This document shows, in pieces, positions 26,759-36,851 of a DNA stretch of 64,000 nucleotides. Each line of letters begins with the position of its first letter. Position 1 is the first letter of the stretch. The notes below the pieces were generated by a model, which did not search any database, had not been told where the DNA came from, and saw only the letters and a list, made by a program, of their open reading frames with translations. Made by a program: the position numbers and the translations under genes. The DNA is from a methane-oxidizing endosymbiont of Gigantopelta aegis. GTDB taxonomy: Bacteria; Pseudomonadota; Gammaproteobacteria; Methylococcales; Methylomonadaceae. The stretch spans positions 62,001 through 126,000 of the forward strand of contig NZ_JAEHGD010000003.1 in assembly GCF_016097405.1 (NCBI RefSeq), read 5' to 3'.

Positions 26759-28267
26759 TTATTGACGATCCAGTTTGCGGTAGCTCAGTGCCTCGCTGAT
26801 ATGCGCTAATTCGATATTATCGGCATTCGCTAAATCGGCGATGGTACGAGCGACTTTTAAAATACGATGATAGGCGCGATGCGATAGGCCAAATTTTTGC
26901 ATGGCTTGCTCTAAGACAGTATGCGTATGATCATCAAGCTGGCAAAAGCGATTGATTTCTTTGACCGTCAAGTGGTCATTGCTTTTGCCAGCGCGGTTGA
27001 CGGCACGCTGCCTGGCTTCGATCACACGCTGACGGATAACGCGACTGGATTCTTCGTGTTGATTGTCATTATGGCGTAAAACATCTAGATCAACCCGGGG
27101 TACTTCCAGGTGCATGTCGATTCTGTCCAGCAGAGGGCCGGAAACACGGGCGCGGTAACGTACGACCTGTTCGGAGCTGCAATGGCAGCGACCGGAGGCA
27201 TCACCAAGATAACCGCAGGGGCAGGGGTTCATGGCGGCAATCAATTGAAAGCGGGCAGGAAAATCGGCCTGGCGAGCGGCACGGGAAATCGTAATATGGC
27301 CGGTTTCCAATGGCTCGCGCAGCACTTCCAACACTTTACGGTCAAATTCAGGCAGTTCGTCTAAAAACAAGGCACCATGATGTGCCAGTGAAATTTCTCC
27401 CGGCTTAGGGTTGCTGCCGCCCCCCACCAAAGCGGCGGCCGAGGCGGTATGATGTGGTGCTCGAAACGGTGGTTTACGCCAGTTACTCACGTCAAACCCT
27501 TGATCGCTGATCGAGGCGATGGCGGCTGACTCCTGTGCCTGCTGTTCGGTCAATTCGGGTAAAATCGACGGCATTCGCGAAGCCAACATTGATTTTCCGG
27601 TGCCCGGCGGGCCAATCATCAACAGGTTATGCTGGCCGGCGGCAGCGATTTCAAAGGCACGTTTGACTTGGTACTGGCCTTTGACATCGGCAAAATCCGG
27701 TGCATCGAACGGCGTTGTCAGTGTCGAAGCATCCTGGCTGAAAAAGGCAATCGACTGTTGTCCGCTTAAATGACCGCAAACCTGTAACAGGCTGCTTGCC
27801 GGTAGTAATTGAGCATCACGGATTAACGCGGCTTCGGTTTGGTTTTGTTGGGGTAAAAACAGTTTACGCCCGGCATCTCGACACTGCATGGCAACCGGTA
27901 AACAACCATTGATGCCGCGCAGCTCGCCACTGAGCGATAATTCGCCAATCAGCTCGTATTCGGCCAGTTGTTGGCGTGGAATCTGTTGTGATGCGGCCAG
28001 AATACCGATGGCGATGGCCAGATCAAAACGGCCGCCTTCTTTGGGTAAATCAGCCGGTGCCAGATTGATAGTGATGCGTTGCATCGGAAATTCAAATTGC
28101 GAGTTGATAATGGCGCCGCGTACTCGGTCTTTGCTTTCTTTGACGGCTGTTTCCGGTAAACCGACAATATTGAGTGCCGGCAGACCATTGCTGACATGAA
28201 CTTCCACCGTTACCAGCGGCGCATGAATGCCACTGCGTCCGCGGCTGTAAACAATGGCAAGAGACAT
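26759..28267 (-). CDS. comM: Mg-chelatase-like AAA+ ATPase ComM (YifB)
   Basis: 502 residues. An N-terminal Lon-protease-like fold segment (VHVSNGLPALNIVGLPE, then NLAPADLPKEGGRFDLAIA) precedes the AAA+ Mg-chelatase domain, with Walker A IGPPGTGKSMLASRMP and Walker B GALFLDELPEFDR, then PCPCGYLGD and a C-terminal helical domain. ComM is a hexameric helicase that helps branch migration during natural transformation in studied species. Its stop lies two bases before the rep ATG, so the pair is likely co-expressed. Confidence 0.95.
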   Translation of the reverse strand: MSLAIVYSRGRSGIHAPLVTVEVHVSNGLPALNIVGLPETAVKESKDRVRGAIINSQFEFPMQRITINLAPADLPKEGGRFDLAIAIGILAASQQIPRQQLAEYELIGELSLSGELRGINGCLPVAMQCRDAGRKLFLPQQNQTEAALIRDAQLLPASSLLQVCGHLSGQQSIAFFSQDASTLTTPFDAPDFADVKGQYQVKRAFEIAAAGQHNLLMIGPPGTGKSMLASRMPSILPELTEQQAQESAAIASISDQGFDVSNWRKPPFRAPHHTASAAALVGGGSNPKPGEISLAHHGALFLDELPEFDRKVLEVLREPLETGHITISRAARQADFPARFQLIAAMNPCPCGYLGDASGRCHCSSEQVVRYRARVSGPLLDRIDMHLEVPRVDLDVLRHNDNQHEESSRVIRQRVIEARQRAVNRAGKSNDHLTVKEINRFCQLDDHTHTVLEQAMQKFGLSHRAYHRILKVARTIADLANADNIELAHISEALSYRKLDRQ

Positions 28268-28880
28268 AAGGACAATCAGGCTCCGATGTAAAAGGGCTTA
28301 TGGTATCACTGTAAGGGGTAATTTTGTTATTTTAGCGCGTCTTGCCAGCGTGCGATCATTTTCGGGTAATCTTGCAGAAGCTGTTTGATTTGAACAATAT
28401 CGACGCTGTCTACCGCATTCTTCAAGCGTGCGCTATAGTCGGCTAAAACATTGACCGGATACGTTTTTCCCAGCTCTTGCAGTTTTTGGCTGAAGGTCAT
28501 GATCTGGCTCAGATTGTTATTTTTATTGGTGCTTTCCCATTGTGTTTTTAAAGCCTGTAATTTTTCCAGCAGTTCAGGCAAAATGCGTATGTCGGCTTCA
28601 GATAGGGTGACAGGTGAGGCTGTGCGGCTGTGGGCGGATATGGTTTGATACGGTAAATAGCGTTTCAGTAGTGCTAACAAGTCCTTTTTTTGAATCGGTT
28701 TATGTAAAAAGCCATCAAACAGGCTATTGTCCTCGTGTTTATCATCGCTGGCGAGAAAGGATGCAGATAATGCAATAATCGGTGTGGTGGTGTGTTTGCC
28801 TATGTGTTGATCGGCTTTACGGCCATTCATTTCCGGCATTCTGATGTCCATCAGGATGAGGTCGAACGGATGTTGTTTTA

Positions 28881-29573
28881 TGAAGATAATTATGTTGAAA
28901 ATGGGAATTTATGACAAACCTTGTCTTCGAAAAACAGTCGAAGGTATTTTTTATCGCTTGCGAGTAGGTTGTCCCTGGAGAGATTTACCCACGGCTTTTG
29001 GTAATTGGAATGCGGTATATAAACGATTCAATGACTGGTCTCGTAAAGAAAAACTGATGGGTATTTTTAACGCCCTGGTTGTTGACCCAGACCTGGAATG
29101 GGAATTTATTGATGGGAGTATTGTGAAAGCACATCAGCATAGTAGTGGTGCGGCCTGTGAACAAGAAACAGCGATAGGGAAATCTGTCGCCGGGAACACC
29201 AGTAAAATTCATATGGCCGTTGATGCCTGTGGTCTTCCTATTCATTTCTCAGTGACAGGCGGCGAAGTTCATGACTGTAAAGAAGCACCGAAATTAGTTG
29301 CAGAGCTCCCAAAAGGTGACTATATAGTTGCTGACAGAGGCTATGACAGTGAAGCATTACGTCTTCAAATTAAAGACAAAGGCCAAGAAAAAGAATTCAA
29401 CTCGGGGAAATGATGAAATGGATTGGTGTCTCTACAAATATCGCCATCTCGTTGAAAATGTGTTTGCAAGACTTAAGCATTTCAGAGCGATCGCCACGCG
29501 ATATGACAAACTCAAACGAAATTTTGAAGGCTCTATCGCTCTGGCTTGCGCCTTTTTATGGTTACCTATGTGA
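28881..29573 (+). pseudogene. IS5-family transposase remnant (copy 2)
   Basis: Lacks the first 17 or so residues and is broken near residue 180 by an internal deletion, after which the C-terminal part continues in another frame (from MDWCLYKYRHLVENVF). The first two catalytic Asp motifs are on one side and the Glu motif on the other. An ATG at 28844, in kinase sequence, opens the frame by chance. Not functional. Confidence 0.93.
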
Positions 29574-29588
29574 AATGGCAACAGCCCC
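28881..29588. mobile_element. Truncated IS5-family copy 2 inside the kinase gene
   Basis: 708 bases matching copy 1 from TGAAGATAATTATG of the transposase gene to the terminal repeat at 29588. The other terminal repeat and about 130 bases with the transposase start are missing. TA nevertheless flanks both edges (28879-28880 and 29589-29590). An internal stretch of about 16 bases is also lost near 29383, and the A-run there has five bases rather than six. Confidence 0.93.
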
Positions 29589-32117
29589 TACTTTTTCCAA
29601 GGCTTGTAAACCATTTTCGGCTTCGTCGATTTGTAGCGCTGTATCGGCTAAAAATGATTTAATCAGCTGCCGGTTATCGGCGACATCGTCTACCACTAAA
29701 ATGTGGCCGCCGCTGAAGACATAAGTGGAGTCGGAGGCTGCGACAGCGTTGTAGGTATTGGGTTCTGATGACGTGATGGCGACATTTTTTAACAAGATAG
29801 AGAAACAACTTCCTTTGCCTGGCTCGCTTTTTACCCATAATTGGCCTTGCATCATTTCGACGAGCTGTTTGCTGATGGCAAGACCGAGACCGGATCCACC
29901 AAATTTCTTCAGGTCTTGATTGTCGGGTTGTTCAAAAGCCTTAAAAATCAACGACTGGTTTTCTTTTGAAATGCCAATACCGGTGTCACAAACAGATAGG
30001 ATTAGATCAAGGCTCTGTTCAGACTTCGAGCGGACTGCCGCTTTCAGGCTGATATTCCCTTCGGCGGTAAACTTAATGGCATTGCCAATTAGATTTAGCA
30101 ACACTTGCCGTAAACGGATTTCATCGAGCATCAATTGTTCTGGAATAGTTGGGTCAATATCCAATTTGAACGTCAGTTGTTTTTGTTCCAGGTCCGGTGT
30201 AAAAATAGTATGCAATTCTGCAAAAACGGCACGGATGTCACAGGGTGTTTTTTTGATACTTAGTTTTCCAGTTTCAATACGGGATAAGTCGAGAATGTCA
30301 TTGATCAGGGTCAACAGGTTTTGTCCTGCAGAGCGGATGGTTTTAACGAAGGCTTTGTGTTTAGAGTCAGTCAGCTGTTCGTTTAGTAATTCGGTAAAAC
30401 CTAAAATGGCATTCATCGGCGTGCGGATTTCATGACTCATGGTGGCCAGAAAGATAGATTTTGCACGGTTGGCTTGTTCGGCATTTTCCTTGGCGACTAA
30501 AAGTTCCTGTTCAAGTTGTTTACGGTGGGAAATTTCAGTCGCCAGTTTCCGATTCCAGTAGAAGATAATTGTTAAAATAACCAGAAAAATACTGATGGTG
30601 ATGATCAGCGTGGTGTGATCTTTTTTCTCAAGTACTTGCGGCCCGGCCCAAGCTGTGAAAATCGCATTTTGTTGTTGTTGGGACATATTGGCCAACGCTT
30701 GGTTGATCAAGGGCATGATAGGGCTTAAATCTTTACGTACGGCAAAGCTTAATTGGCTATCGACGCGGGTTCTGCCGACAATACGAATATTTTTGATGCC
30801 AAGGCGACTGAGATAATAGCTGGCTTGCGCTAAAGGTAGGAGTAAGGCATCTATTTGGCCGCTAGAAACTGCCATCATCCCCTGTTGAATGGTGTTTATA
30901 GTCTGAAACTTGATATTAGGATACTGCCCCTGCAGAATGCTGGCATTATCATATTCAGGTACAAAACCGATTGATTTGTCCTGAAGCATGGATAGATTAT
31001 CAATATAATGAAAGGGGTCGCGCATGATGATCACAATCGGGTTGGATGTGATCGGCCGACTATAAAGCCATGGCGAGTTTGGATTGGCGGATGGGGCTTT
31101 AATGGTCATGTCGATGGTTTTTTGGGGTGATTCCGAAGGCGGGACGAGTTCAACCGGCAGGTCAAGGTGGTCCTGAATATATTTTAAAAACCCGGCGACG
31201 ATTCCGATGTAATCGCCTTGTTCATCCATATGTTCATAAGGCAACCGGTCACGGGAAATAGCAAACCGTATTGTCCCATGCTGCTTTAACCATTGTTTTT
31301 GTTGTGGAGTCAGCGTCTGTTTTGGCGCATTGATTTCGGGCAACAACAGCCATTTTCGATAAATTTTTTGTTTTTCCAGTGGCGTGATCGCAGCTAAGCC
31401 CTTATCGATAATTGCAGCGAGTATCGGTTTGTCAATGCGGGTGGCGATATGAATCGGATTTGTGCCAACAATATCGCGGGTTGATTTAAATGGCACAATG
31501 GTGTTGATCCCTTGTTGTTGCAGGGTGTAAATCAGCGATCCGTAGGTGTCATAAAGTAATTCTGCCCTATCTTCCAAGACAGTATCAATGGCCTCACCAA
31601 ATGTATCAACCAGAATCAGTTTTATGTTTGGAAAATACTGTTTTAAAAGCTGAATATGGGCGTAACTTTTAGGGATAGCGAGGCGTAAGCCATCTAAGTC
31701 GGCGAAACTTTGCGCGGGAATGTCGTCACGGATGAAAAAATAATCTAAAACCTCAAAATAGGGTTGCGAAAAAATCAGATAGTGACTGCGGTCTTCGGTG
31801 TAATAAACGGCAGGTAGTATATCGAGTTGACGGTGGCGGATTTTTTCCAGATTGTTATGCCAGGTATCAATATGGATAATAAACTTTAAACCCGTTTTTT
31901 GGCTAATGAGTTGCAGAAAATCGTGTGCGACCCCCTGATAGCGGCCTTTATAATCGGCAAAATTAAATGGCGTCCAGTCGGGGCTGCCGCCTACGAGTAC
32001 AGTCGGGTTGTTTTTTAGCCAGGTTTGTTCCTGCGGGTTTAACTCGATTTTCGATGCAGCCAGGCTGCTGCTGCAAATCAAACAAAGCAGAAATAGTCGC
32101 AACAGAGAAGACATGAA

Positions 32118-33173
32118 TTAGCTGAGGTTGACGATTTCAATGAATTCATCAATATGTTCCTGAAGGATATCGACTAATTCTGGATCGAACTGGGTTGCGC
32201 GGTGGTCATGAATGTAACTGATTGCCGATTCCACCGACCAGCTCTCTTTATAGCAACGTTTATGGGTAAGCGCATCAAACACATCGGCTAGGGCGACAAT
32301 ACGGCCATAGATGTGGATGTCATAGCCGCGTAGTTGTCTTGGATAGCCTTTTCCATTCCATTTTTCGTGATGTTGATGGGCAATGATGGCAGCCGATTTA
32401 ATCAACCGGCGTTCTGAGCGCTGTAATAATTTCCAGGCATTGGTGGTATGTGCCTGCATGATTTTAAATTCTTCTTCGGTATAACGGCCAGGTTTATGCA
32501 AGATGTCGTAAGGGACGGTGAGTTTACCGATATCGTGCATCGGCGCGGCATGAAATAGAATGTCCTCATCCTCTTTTGTCAGGCTGGGATGGTGTTTTGC
32601 CAATAGCGCCGACATTTCTGCAACCCGGCGGATATGTTTGCCCGTTTCATCGGAAGTCGATTCCATCAGTTCGGTAAGCATCCAGATAAGCTCTTTTTGA
32701 TTTTCTTCCAGTTCAGAGAGCAGGCGGTGGTGCTCAAATTTTAATTTGCTTTCAAGCGATAGGTTATGTTCCTGGAGTAATTTTCTGGCACGATATAGCT
32801 CTATATGTGTTTTGACTCTAGCAAGTAACTCCTCGGCACGATAAGGTTTGGTAACGTAATCGACGCCACCGGCTTCAAAACCTTTACGGATGGAGTCAAT
32901 ATCGGTTCGTGCTGTCAGAAAAACGACTGGAATATCCCTCAATAAAGGGTTTTTATTGATTTCGCGGCATGTTTCATAGCCATCCATGACGGGCATCATG
33001 ATGTCCAGTAAAACTAAGTCAATTGGGTTGCATTTTTCGTTGAGTATGTCTAGTCCCTCTTGACCATGGGTGGCGAAAGAAAACTCATAGCCTTCTTCAC
33101 GCAGGATATTGACGGCAACCTGGATATTATCGACATTGTCATCGATGATGAGAATATGGAAGCGTGCATTCAT
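32118..33173 (-). CDS. Response regulator with HD-GYP cyclic-di-GMP phosphodiesterase output
   Basis: 351 residues. The receiver domain (about 5-120) has IIDDNVDN, phosphoacceptor Asp in LVLLDIMMPVMDGYE, and the conserved Lys in YVTKPYRAEEL. A short coiled coil leads to an intact HD-GYP domain: HDIGKLTVP, later HHEKWNGKGYP, and VALADVFDALTHKR. It should hydrolyse cyclic-di-GMP under control of phosphorylation. It is 3 bases upstream of the broken BvgS-like kinase, its obvious partner, so its input may now be lost or taken over by another kinase. Confidence 0.95.
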   Translation of the reverse strand: MNARFHILIIDDNVDNIQVAVNILREEGYEFSFATHGQEGLDILNEKCNPIDLVLLDIMMPVMDGYETCREINKNPLLRDIPVVFLTARTDIDSIRKGFEAGGVDYVTKPYRAEELLARVKTHIELYRARKLLQEHNLSLESKLKFEHHRLLSELEENQKELIWMLTELMESTSDETGKHIRRVAEMSALLAKHHPSLTKEDEDILFHAAPMHDIGKLTVPYDILHKPGRYTEEEFKIMQAHTTNAWKLLQRSERRLIKSAAIIAHQHHEKWNGKGYPRQLRGYDIHIYGRIVALADVFDALTHKRCYKESWSVESAISYIHDHRATQFDPELVDILQEHIDEFIEIVNLS

Positions 33174-33280
33174 AGGAAACTGCAGATTGTTGGATGCACT
33201 GAGTATAATAGGGAATCAGGGGCGTTGTCTATCATGTCGAGTGAGGATAATCGCGATGTTTTTAGGGTTATAGGATTTTC

Positions 33281-36200
33281 ATGCTGTCTTTACTAGTTCG
33301 GCTTTCTATTCGTTTTGCGCCGTTGATATTGATTCTGGCATTGGTATTGTTTGGCTATGGTGGCTATCGCTTTAGTCAGGCCGGACTTGATATTTTTCCG
33401 GAGTTTTCGCCGAAACAGGTCATTATTCAAACCGAAGCACCTGGATTGTCGTCTGAACATGTCGAAGTATTGGTGACACAACCGATTGAAACGGCGTTAG
33501 CGGGTTTGATTGGCTTGAAATTTATGCGTTCTGAGTCGATCCAGGGCTTATCGGTCGTAACGGTCGTATTTAGTGAAGACAGTGATATTCGAGTCAATCG
33601 ACAGCAGGTTGCCGAGCGTTTGCGCACGATTGCTTCACGACTGCCTGTAGGGGTTCAGCCACCGGTACTGGTGCCATTGTCGTCGTCATCGGCGACAGTG
33701 ATGACGGTAGGGATGGAAAGCCGCGATAAAAACCTGATGCAATTGCGAAGCTTTGCCGATTGGACACTGGTGCCGCGCATCATGGCGATTCCAGGTGTGG
33801 CTGATGTCAATGTTTTTGGCGGACACATCCGGGAATTACAAATTCAGCTCGATCCCGTTAAATTACAGCGTTATCAGTTATCTATATCTGATGTGATCGA
33901 AGCTGCGCGAGCAGTCGGACAGCTGGGTAGTGGCGGTGGTTTTATTGAAAACGCCAATCAGCGATTTAGTCTTAATGTCAGCGATATGGCGCAAACACCA
34001 GCGCAACTGGCAAAATTGATTGTTCGCCGCCAGCAGGGGAAAAATATTGTATTGGGTGATGTTGCACATATTGAATACGCGCCAAAACCGTCATTTGGCG
34101 CGGCCCAGATTATGGGACAGCCTGGTGTGGTGATGATGGTCATTGGCCAATATGGGGCGAATACCTTATCAGTTTCAAGAAGGGTGGAAGCGGTATTGCA
34201 GGAATTTGAACCGTTATTCCAGAAACAGAAGATCCATTTTTATCCGCATTTATTCAGACCCGCCGATTATATCGAAACCTCGTTTTCCAATCTTTCCGGC
34301 CATTTGCTGATCGGTGCGGGTTTTGTGATGCTGGTGTTAGTGTTGTTTTTGTATAACCTGCGTACGGCATTGATTTCGACCTTGGCGATTCCGGTGTCAT
34401 TGATGGCGGCGATTGTGATTTTGCTGGAAGCTGGCGTGCATTTGAATGTCATGGTGCTGGGCGGGCTCGCGATTGTGTTGGGTGAAGTGGTGGATGATGC
34501 GATTATTGATTGTGAGAATATTTTTCGCCGGCTGCGAGAAAATAACAGGGTCGCAGAGCCACAAGACCCGGCCCAGGTCGTTTTGAATGCTTCGCTGGAG
34601 GTGCGCAGTTCGGTGGTTTACGCCAGTTTTATCGTAGCGTTGGTGTTTGTGCCCTTATTGACGCTGGATGGCGTCGCGGGTCGTTTGTTTGCCCCTTTAG
34701 GTTATTCCTATATTTTGGCTATTCTAGCCTCATTACTGGTTGCCTTGACGCTAACGCCGGCATTAAGTCTTTTATTATTAGGCAATGCCTCTTTATCGAC
34801 GGCAGAGCCGCCATTGATTCGTGTGTTAAAACCCGTTTACGCGGTTGTTTTAAGCCAGGTTAAACATCATTTTAAAGCTGTGTTGGGGGTTTTACTCATT
34901 GTCAGTTTGCTGGCACTGTATTTATTGGAGCAGGTCGAGCATAAGTTTTTGCCGGAATTGCGGGAAGGACATTATATGGTGCATACCAGCAGCATACCGG
35001 GAACATCTCTGACTGAATCGATTGCCATGGGGCAAGCGCTGACGGTGCAGTTTTTGCAGATCGAGGGGGTTGCGTCGGTTTCGCAATGGGCTGGTCGTGT
35101 CGAGCGGGGTGCAGATACTTATGGCACACATTACAGCGAATTTGAAGTACGCTTGAAACCGTTATCCGGTAGCGAGCAACAACAGGTGCTTGAGCAGCTG
35201 CGCCGTGTGTTGCAGGCTTTTCCAGGTATTGTGGCGGAAGTGAATACATTTTTAACCGAACGTATTGATGAAACAATTTCCGGTTACACAGCACCCGTGG
35301 TCGTTAATATTTACGGGAATGATTTGCGCGAGTTGGACCGGAAAGCCGTCCAGGTCGCCACTATCATGCAGTCGATTGAAGGGGCGGAAGATGTGCAACT
35401 GAGATCACCGCCGGCGACGCCCGATATTCTGATCGAACTGGATGAATCGCATCTGGCACGTTTTGGTTTGCGTCCGGCAGAGATCCGACAAGCCATTGAA
35501 GCAGCTTATCGGGGGCGGGTGGTTGGCCAGCAGGTGCAGGGTAATCGCTTGTTAGACATTAGTGTCACTCTGCCACCTGAAATGCGTGACGATCCTGAGT
35601 CGATCCGGCATATTCCGATTAAAACACTCGATGGCGCGGTGATCGAATTAGGTCAAGTGGTCAGCATTCGCCATGGTGAGAGTCGGTATAATATTTTGCA
35701 CCAAAACGCTCAACGTAAGCAGACGATTACCTGTGCTGTCGATAACCGCGATATGGATGACTTTATGCGTGAGCTTAAACAGCGTGTGTTGGAGGAAATT
35801 GATTTTTCTAGCAATAGCTATCCTGAATTTACCGGTGCGGCAATAGAGCAGATTCAGGCGCGGCATAACCTGATTTTACATGCACTATTGGCCGGTATCG
35901 GAGTGTTGATTTTTATTTATTTGGCGATGAACAATGTGCGCAATATGTTGTTGACACTGACTAATCTGCCATTCGCCTTGTTAGGCGGTGTCGGTGCGGT
36001 GTTGATGACTCACGCCAGCCTGTCGGTCGGCGCGGTGGTAGGCTTTATCACCTTGTTCGGTATTACCGTGCGCAATAGTATTATGTTGATTTCGCATTAT
36101 CAGCATTTGGTGCAGGATGAAGGCTTGCCCTGGGACTGGCAGACCGTGGTGTTGGGTGCGCAGCAACGTTTGCCGTCTATTTTGATGACCGCGCTGGTGA

Positions 36201-36400
36201 CTGCCTTGGCGATGTTTCCTATTGCCTTTAACAGTGATAACCCGGGGCGGGAAATCATGGGGCCCATGGCGGCGATCATTATCGGGGGTCTGGTGTCATC
36301 GACATTTTTAAATTTACTGCTGATGCCGGTGATTTTGGCGCGCTACGGTCAATTTAAGGTAAAGTCGTATCTACTCACCCCCTCTAAAAAGCAGGTGTAG
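33281..36400 (+). CDS. RND-family efflux permease (CzcA/CusA-like)
   Basis: 1039 residues with the RND plan: an N-terminal helix, a large periplasmic loop, a helix block at about 335-540, a second loop and a C-terminal helix block at about 855-1035. GLDIFPEFSPKQVIIQTEAPGLS and VEVLVTQPIETAL resemble heavy-metal-efflux RND pumps; VVDDAIIDCENIFRRL falls in the helix that carries the proton relay. No membrane-fusion or outer-membrane partner gene is next to it. The cargo cannot be read from the sequence; metal or organic cations are possible. It is divergent from the HD-GYP regulator. A nested palindrome begins at its stop. Confidence 0.9.
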   Translation: MLSLLVRLSIRFAPLILILALVLFGYGGYRFSQAGLDIFPEFSPKQVIIQTEAPGLSSEHVEVLVTQPIETALAGLIGLKFMRSESIQGLSVVTVVFSEDSDIRVNRQQVAERLRTIASRLPVGVQPPVLVPLSSSSATVMTVGMESRDKNLMQLRSFADWTLVPRIMAIPGVADVNVFGGHIRELQIQLDPVKLQRYQLSISDVIEAARAVGQLGSGGGFIENANQRFSLNVSDMAQTPAQLAKLIVRRQQGKNIVLGDVAHIEYAPKPSFGAAQIMGQPGVVMMVIGQYGANTLSVSRRVEAVLQEFEPLFQKQKIHFYPHLFRPADYIETSFSNLSGHLLIGAGFVMLVLVLFLYNLRTALISTLAIPVSLMAAIVILLEAGVHLNVMVLGGLAIVLGEVVDDAIIDCENIFRRLRENNRVAEPQDPAQVVLNASLEVRSSVVYASFIVALVFVPLLTLDGVAGRLFAPLGYSYILAILASLLVALTLTPALSLLLLGNASLSTAEPPLIRVLKPVYAVVLSQVKHHFKAVLGVLLIVSLLALYLLEQVEHKFLPELREGHYMVHTSSIPGTSLTESIAMGQALTVQFLQIEGVASVSQWAGRVERGADTYGTHYSEFEVRLKPLSGSEQQQVLEQLRRVLQAFPGIVAEVNTFLTERIDETISGYTAPVVVNIYGNDLRELDRKAVQVATIMQSIEGAEDVQLRSPPATPDILIELDESHLARFGLRPAEIRQAIEAAYRGRVVGQQVQGNRLLDISVTLPPEMRDDPESIRHIPIKTLDGAVIELGQVVSIRHGESRYNILHQNAQRKQTITCAVDNRDMDDFMRELKQRVLEEIDFSSNSYPEFTGAAIEQIQARHNLILHALLAGIGVLIFIYLAMNNVRNMLLTLTNLPFALLGGVGAVLMTHASLSVGAVVGFITLFGITVRNSIMLISHYQHLVQDEGLPWDWQTVVLGAQQRLPSILMTALVTALAMFPIAFNSDNPGREIMGPMAAIIIGGLVSSTFLNLLLMPVILARYGQFKVKSYLLTPSKKQV

Positions 36401-36495
36401 GTTGTTGATTTATCAGGCTTGCATAACAGGGATGTTATGCAGAACTACATGGATGTATTCACGTGTCCTGATAAATCAATGACCTACTCCGGCTA
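36399..36495. repeat. Nested inverted repeat downstream of the RND gene
   Basis: Outer arms 36399-36417 and 36477-36495 match at 17 of 19 positions (core TTGATTTATCAGG). Inside is a perfect small hairpin GCATAAC/GTTATGC at 36421-36440. The outer arm begins in the RND stop codon. It could terminate the transcript, but the elaborate nested form looks like an intergenic palindromic repeat. Confidence 0.75.
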
Positions 36496-36551
36496 AAACA
36501 CAACCGGGTGAGCAGTTACGTAAAGTCTTAAATTTTGGGTCTACCCGCCGA

Positions 36552-36582
36552 TACTCTGTTTGTTATAACTTAAAACAGAGTA
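36552..36582. promoter_or_regulatory. Perfect 10-base inverted repeat before a small membrane protein gene
   Basis: TACTCTGTTT and AAACAGAGTA are separated by 11 AT-rich bases, ending five bases before the ATG at 36588. The right arm covers the probable ribosome site (AGAGTAG), so it may be an operator or an RNA hairpin that hides the site. No regulator is identified. Confidence 0.55.
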
Positions 36583-36587
36583 GAAAC

Positions 36588-36851
36588 ATGGCGCAAGCAT
36601 ATATTCCAGGGCCTATGCGGGTGATTTGGGGCAGCATGGGGGCATGGTGGGTTGGGCACATTCTTAATCCCGGTTTTTTTTCGATTGCTGTGTTGATGGC
36701 GTTTTGGATACCGGTGTTGTTTGTCGAGCTCTATTATCATCTGCCCTTGAGCAAAGGTGCAAAAACAGAAGCACTTAGTCCTGAATCATCCGAACCTGAA
36801 TTGATGGCACAGGCTGAAGATGTGGCGATTGAAAAGACCGAATCGGCATAA
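36588..36851 (+). CDS. Small membrane protein, unknown function
   Basis: 87 residues. A hydrophobic region from about 8 to 52 can form two membrane helices (VIWGSMGAWWVGHIL and FFSIAVLMAFWIPVLFVEL). The soluble tail is acidic, rich in Glu, Ser and Ala. I recognise no family. It is convergent with the HPP-CBS gene, with the stop codons adjacent. The perfect inverted repeat upstream suggests controlled expression. Confidence 0.65.
   Translation: MAQAYIPGPMRVIWGSMGAWWVGHILNPGFFSIAVLMAFWIPVLFVELYYHLPLSKGAKTEALSPESSEPELMAQAEDVAIEKTESA

Larger units (their letters stand above)
28327..32114 (-). pseudogene. BvgS-like hybrid sensor histidine kinase, interrupted by an IS copy
   Basis: Order: signal peptide, two extracytoplasmic solute-binding (SBP_bac_3) domains, one membrane helix, HisKA with ATMSHEIRTPMNAILG, HATPase_c with NLIGNAIKFT, CDTGIGIS and GGSGLGLAIS, then a receiver domain that begins ILVVDDVADNRQ and breaks after LQALEKV at 29590. 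The rest of the receiver (HPFDLILMDIRMPEMNG, with the phosphoacceptor Asp) and a helical C-terminal domain resume from 28880 down to 28327. Removing 28881-29590 (IS plus one TA) restores a 1025-residue frame with sequence EKVKQHPFDLILMD. As it stands, the sensor and kinase domains could still be made but phosphotransfer to the receiver is lost. An HD-GYP regulator gene lies 3 bases upstream. Confidence 0.92.

Noticed and set aside
28844-29413. Apparent 189-residue transposase with a novel N-terminus
   Set aside because: The first residues come from the reverse strand of the kinase gene; the frame is a chance fusion to a truncated IS copy.
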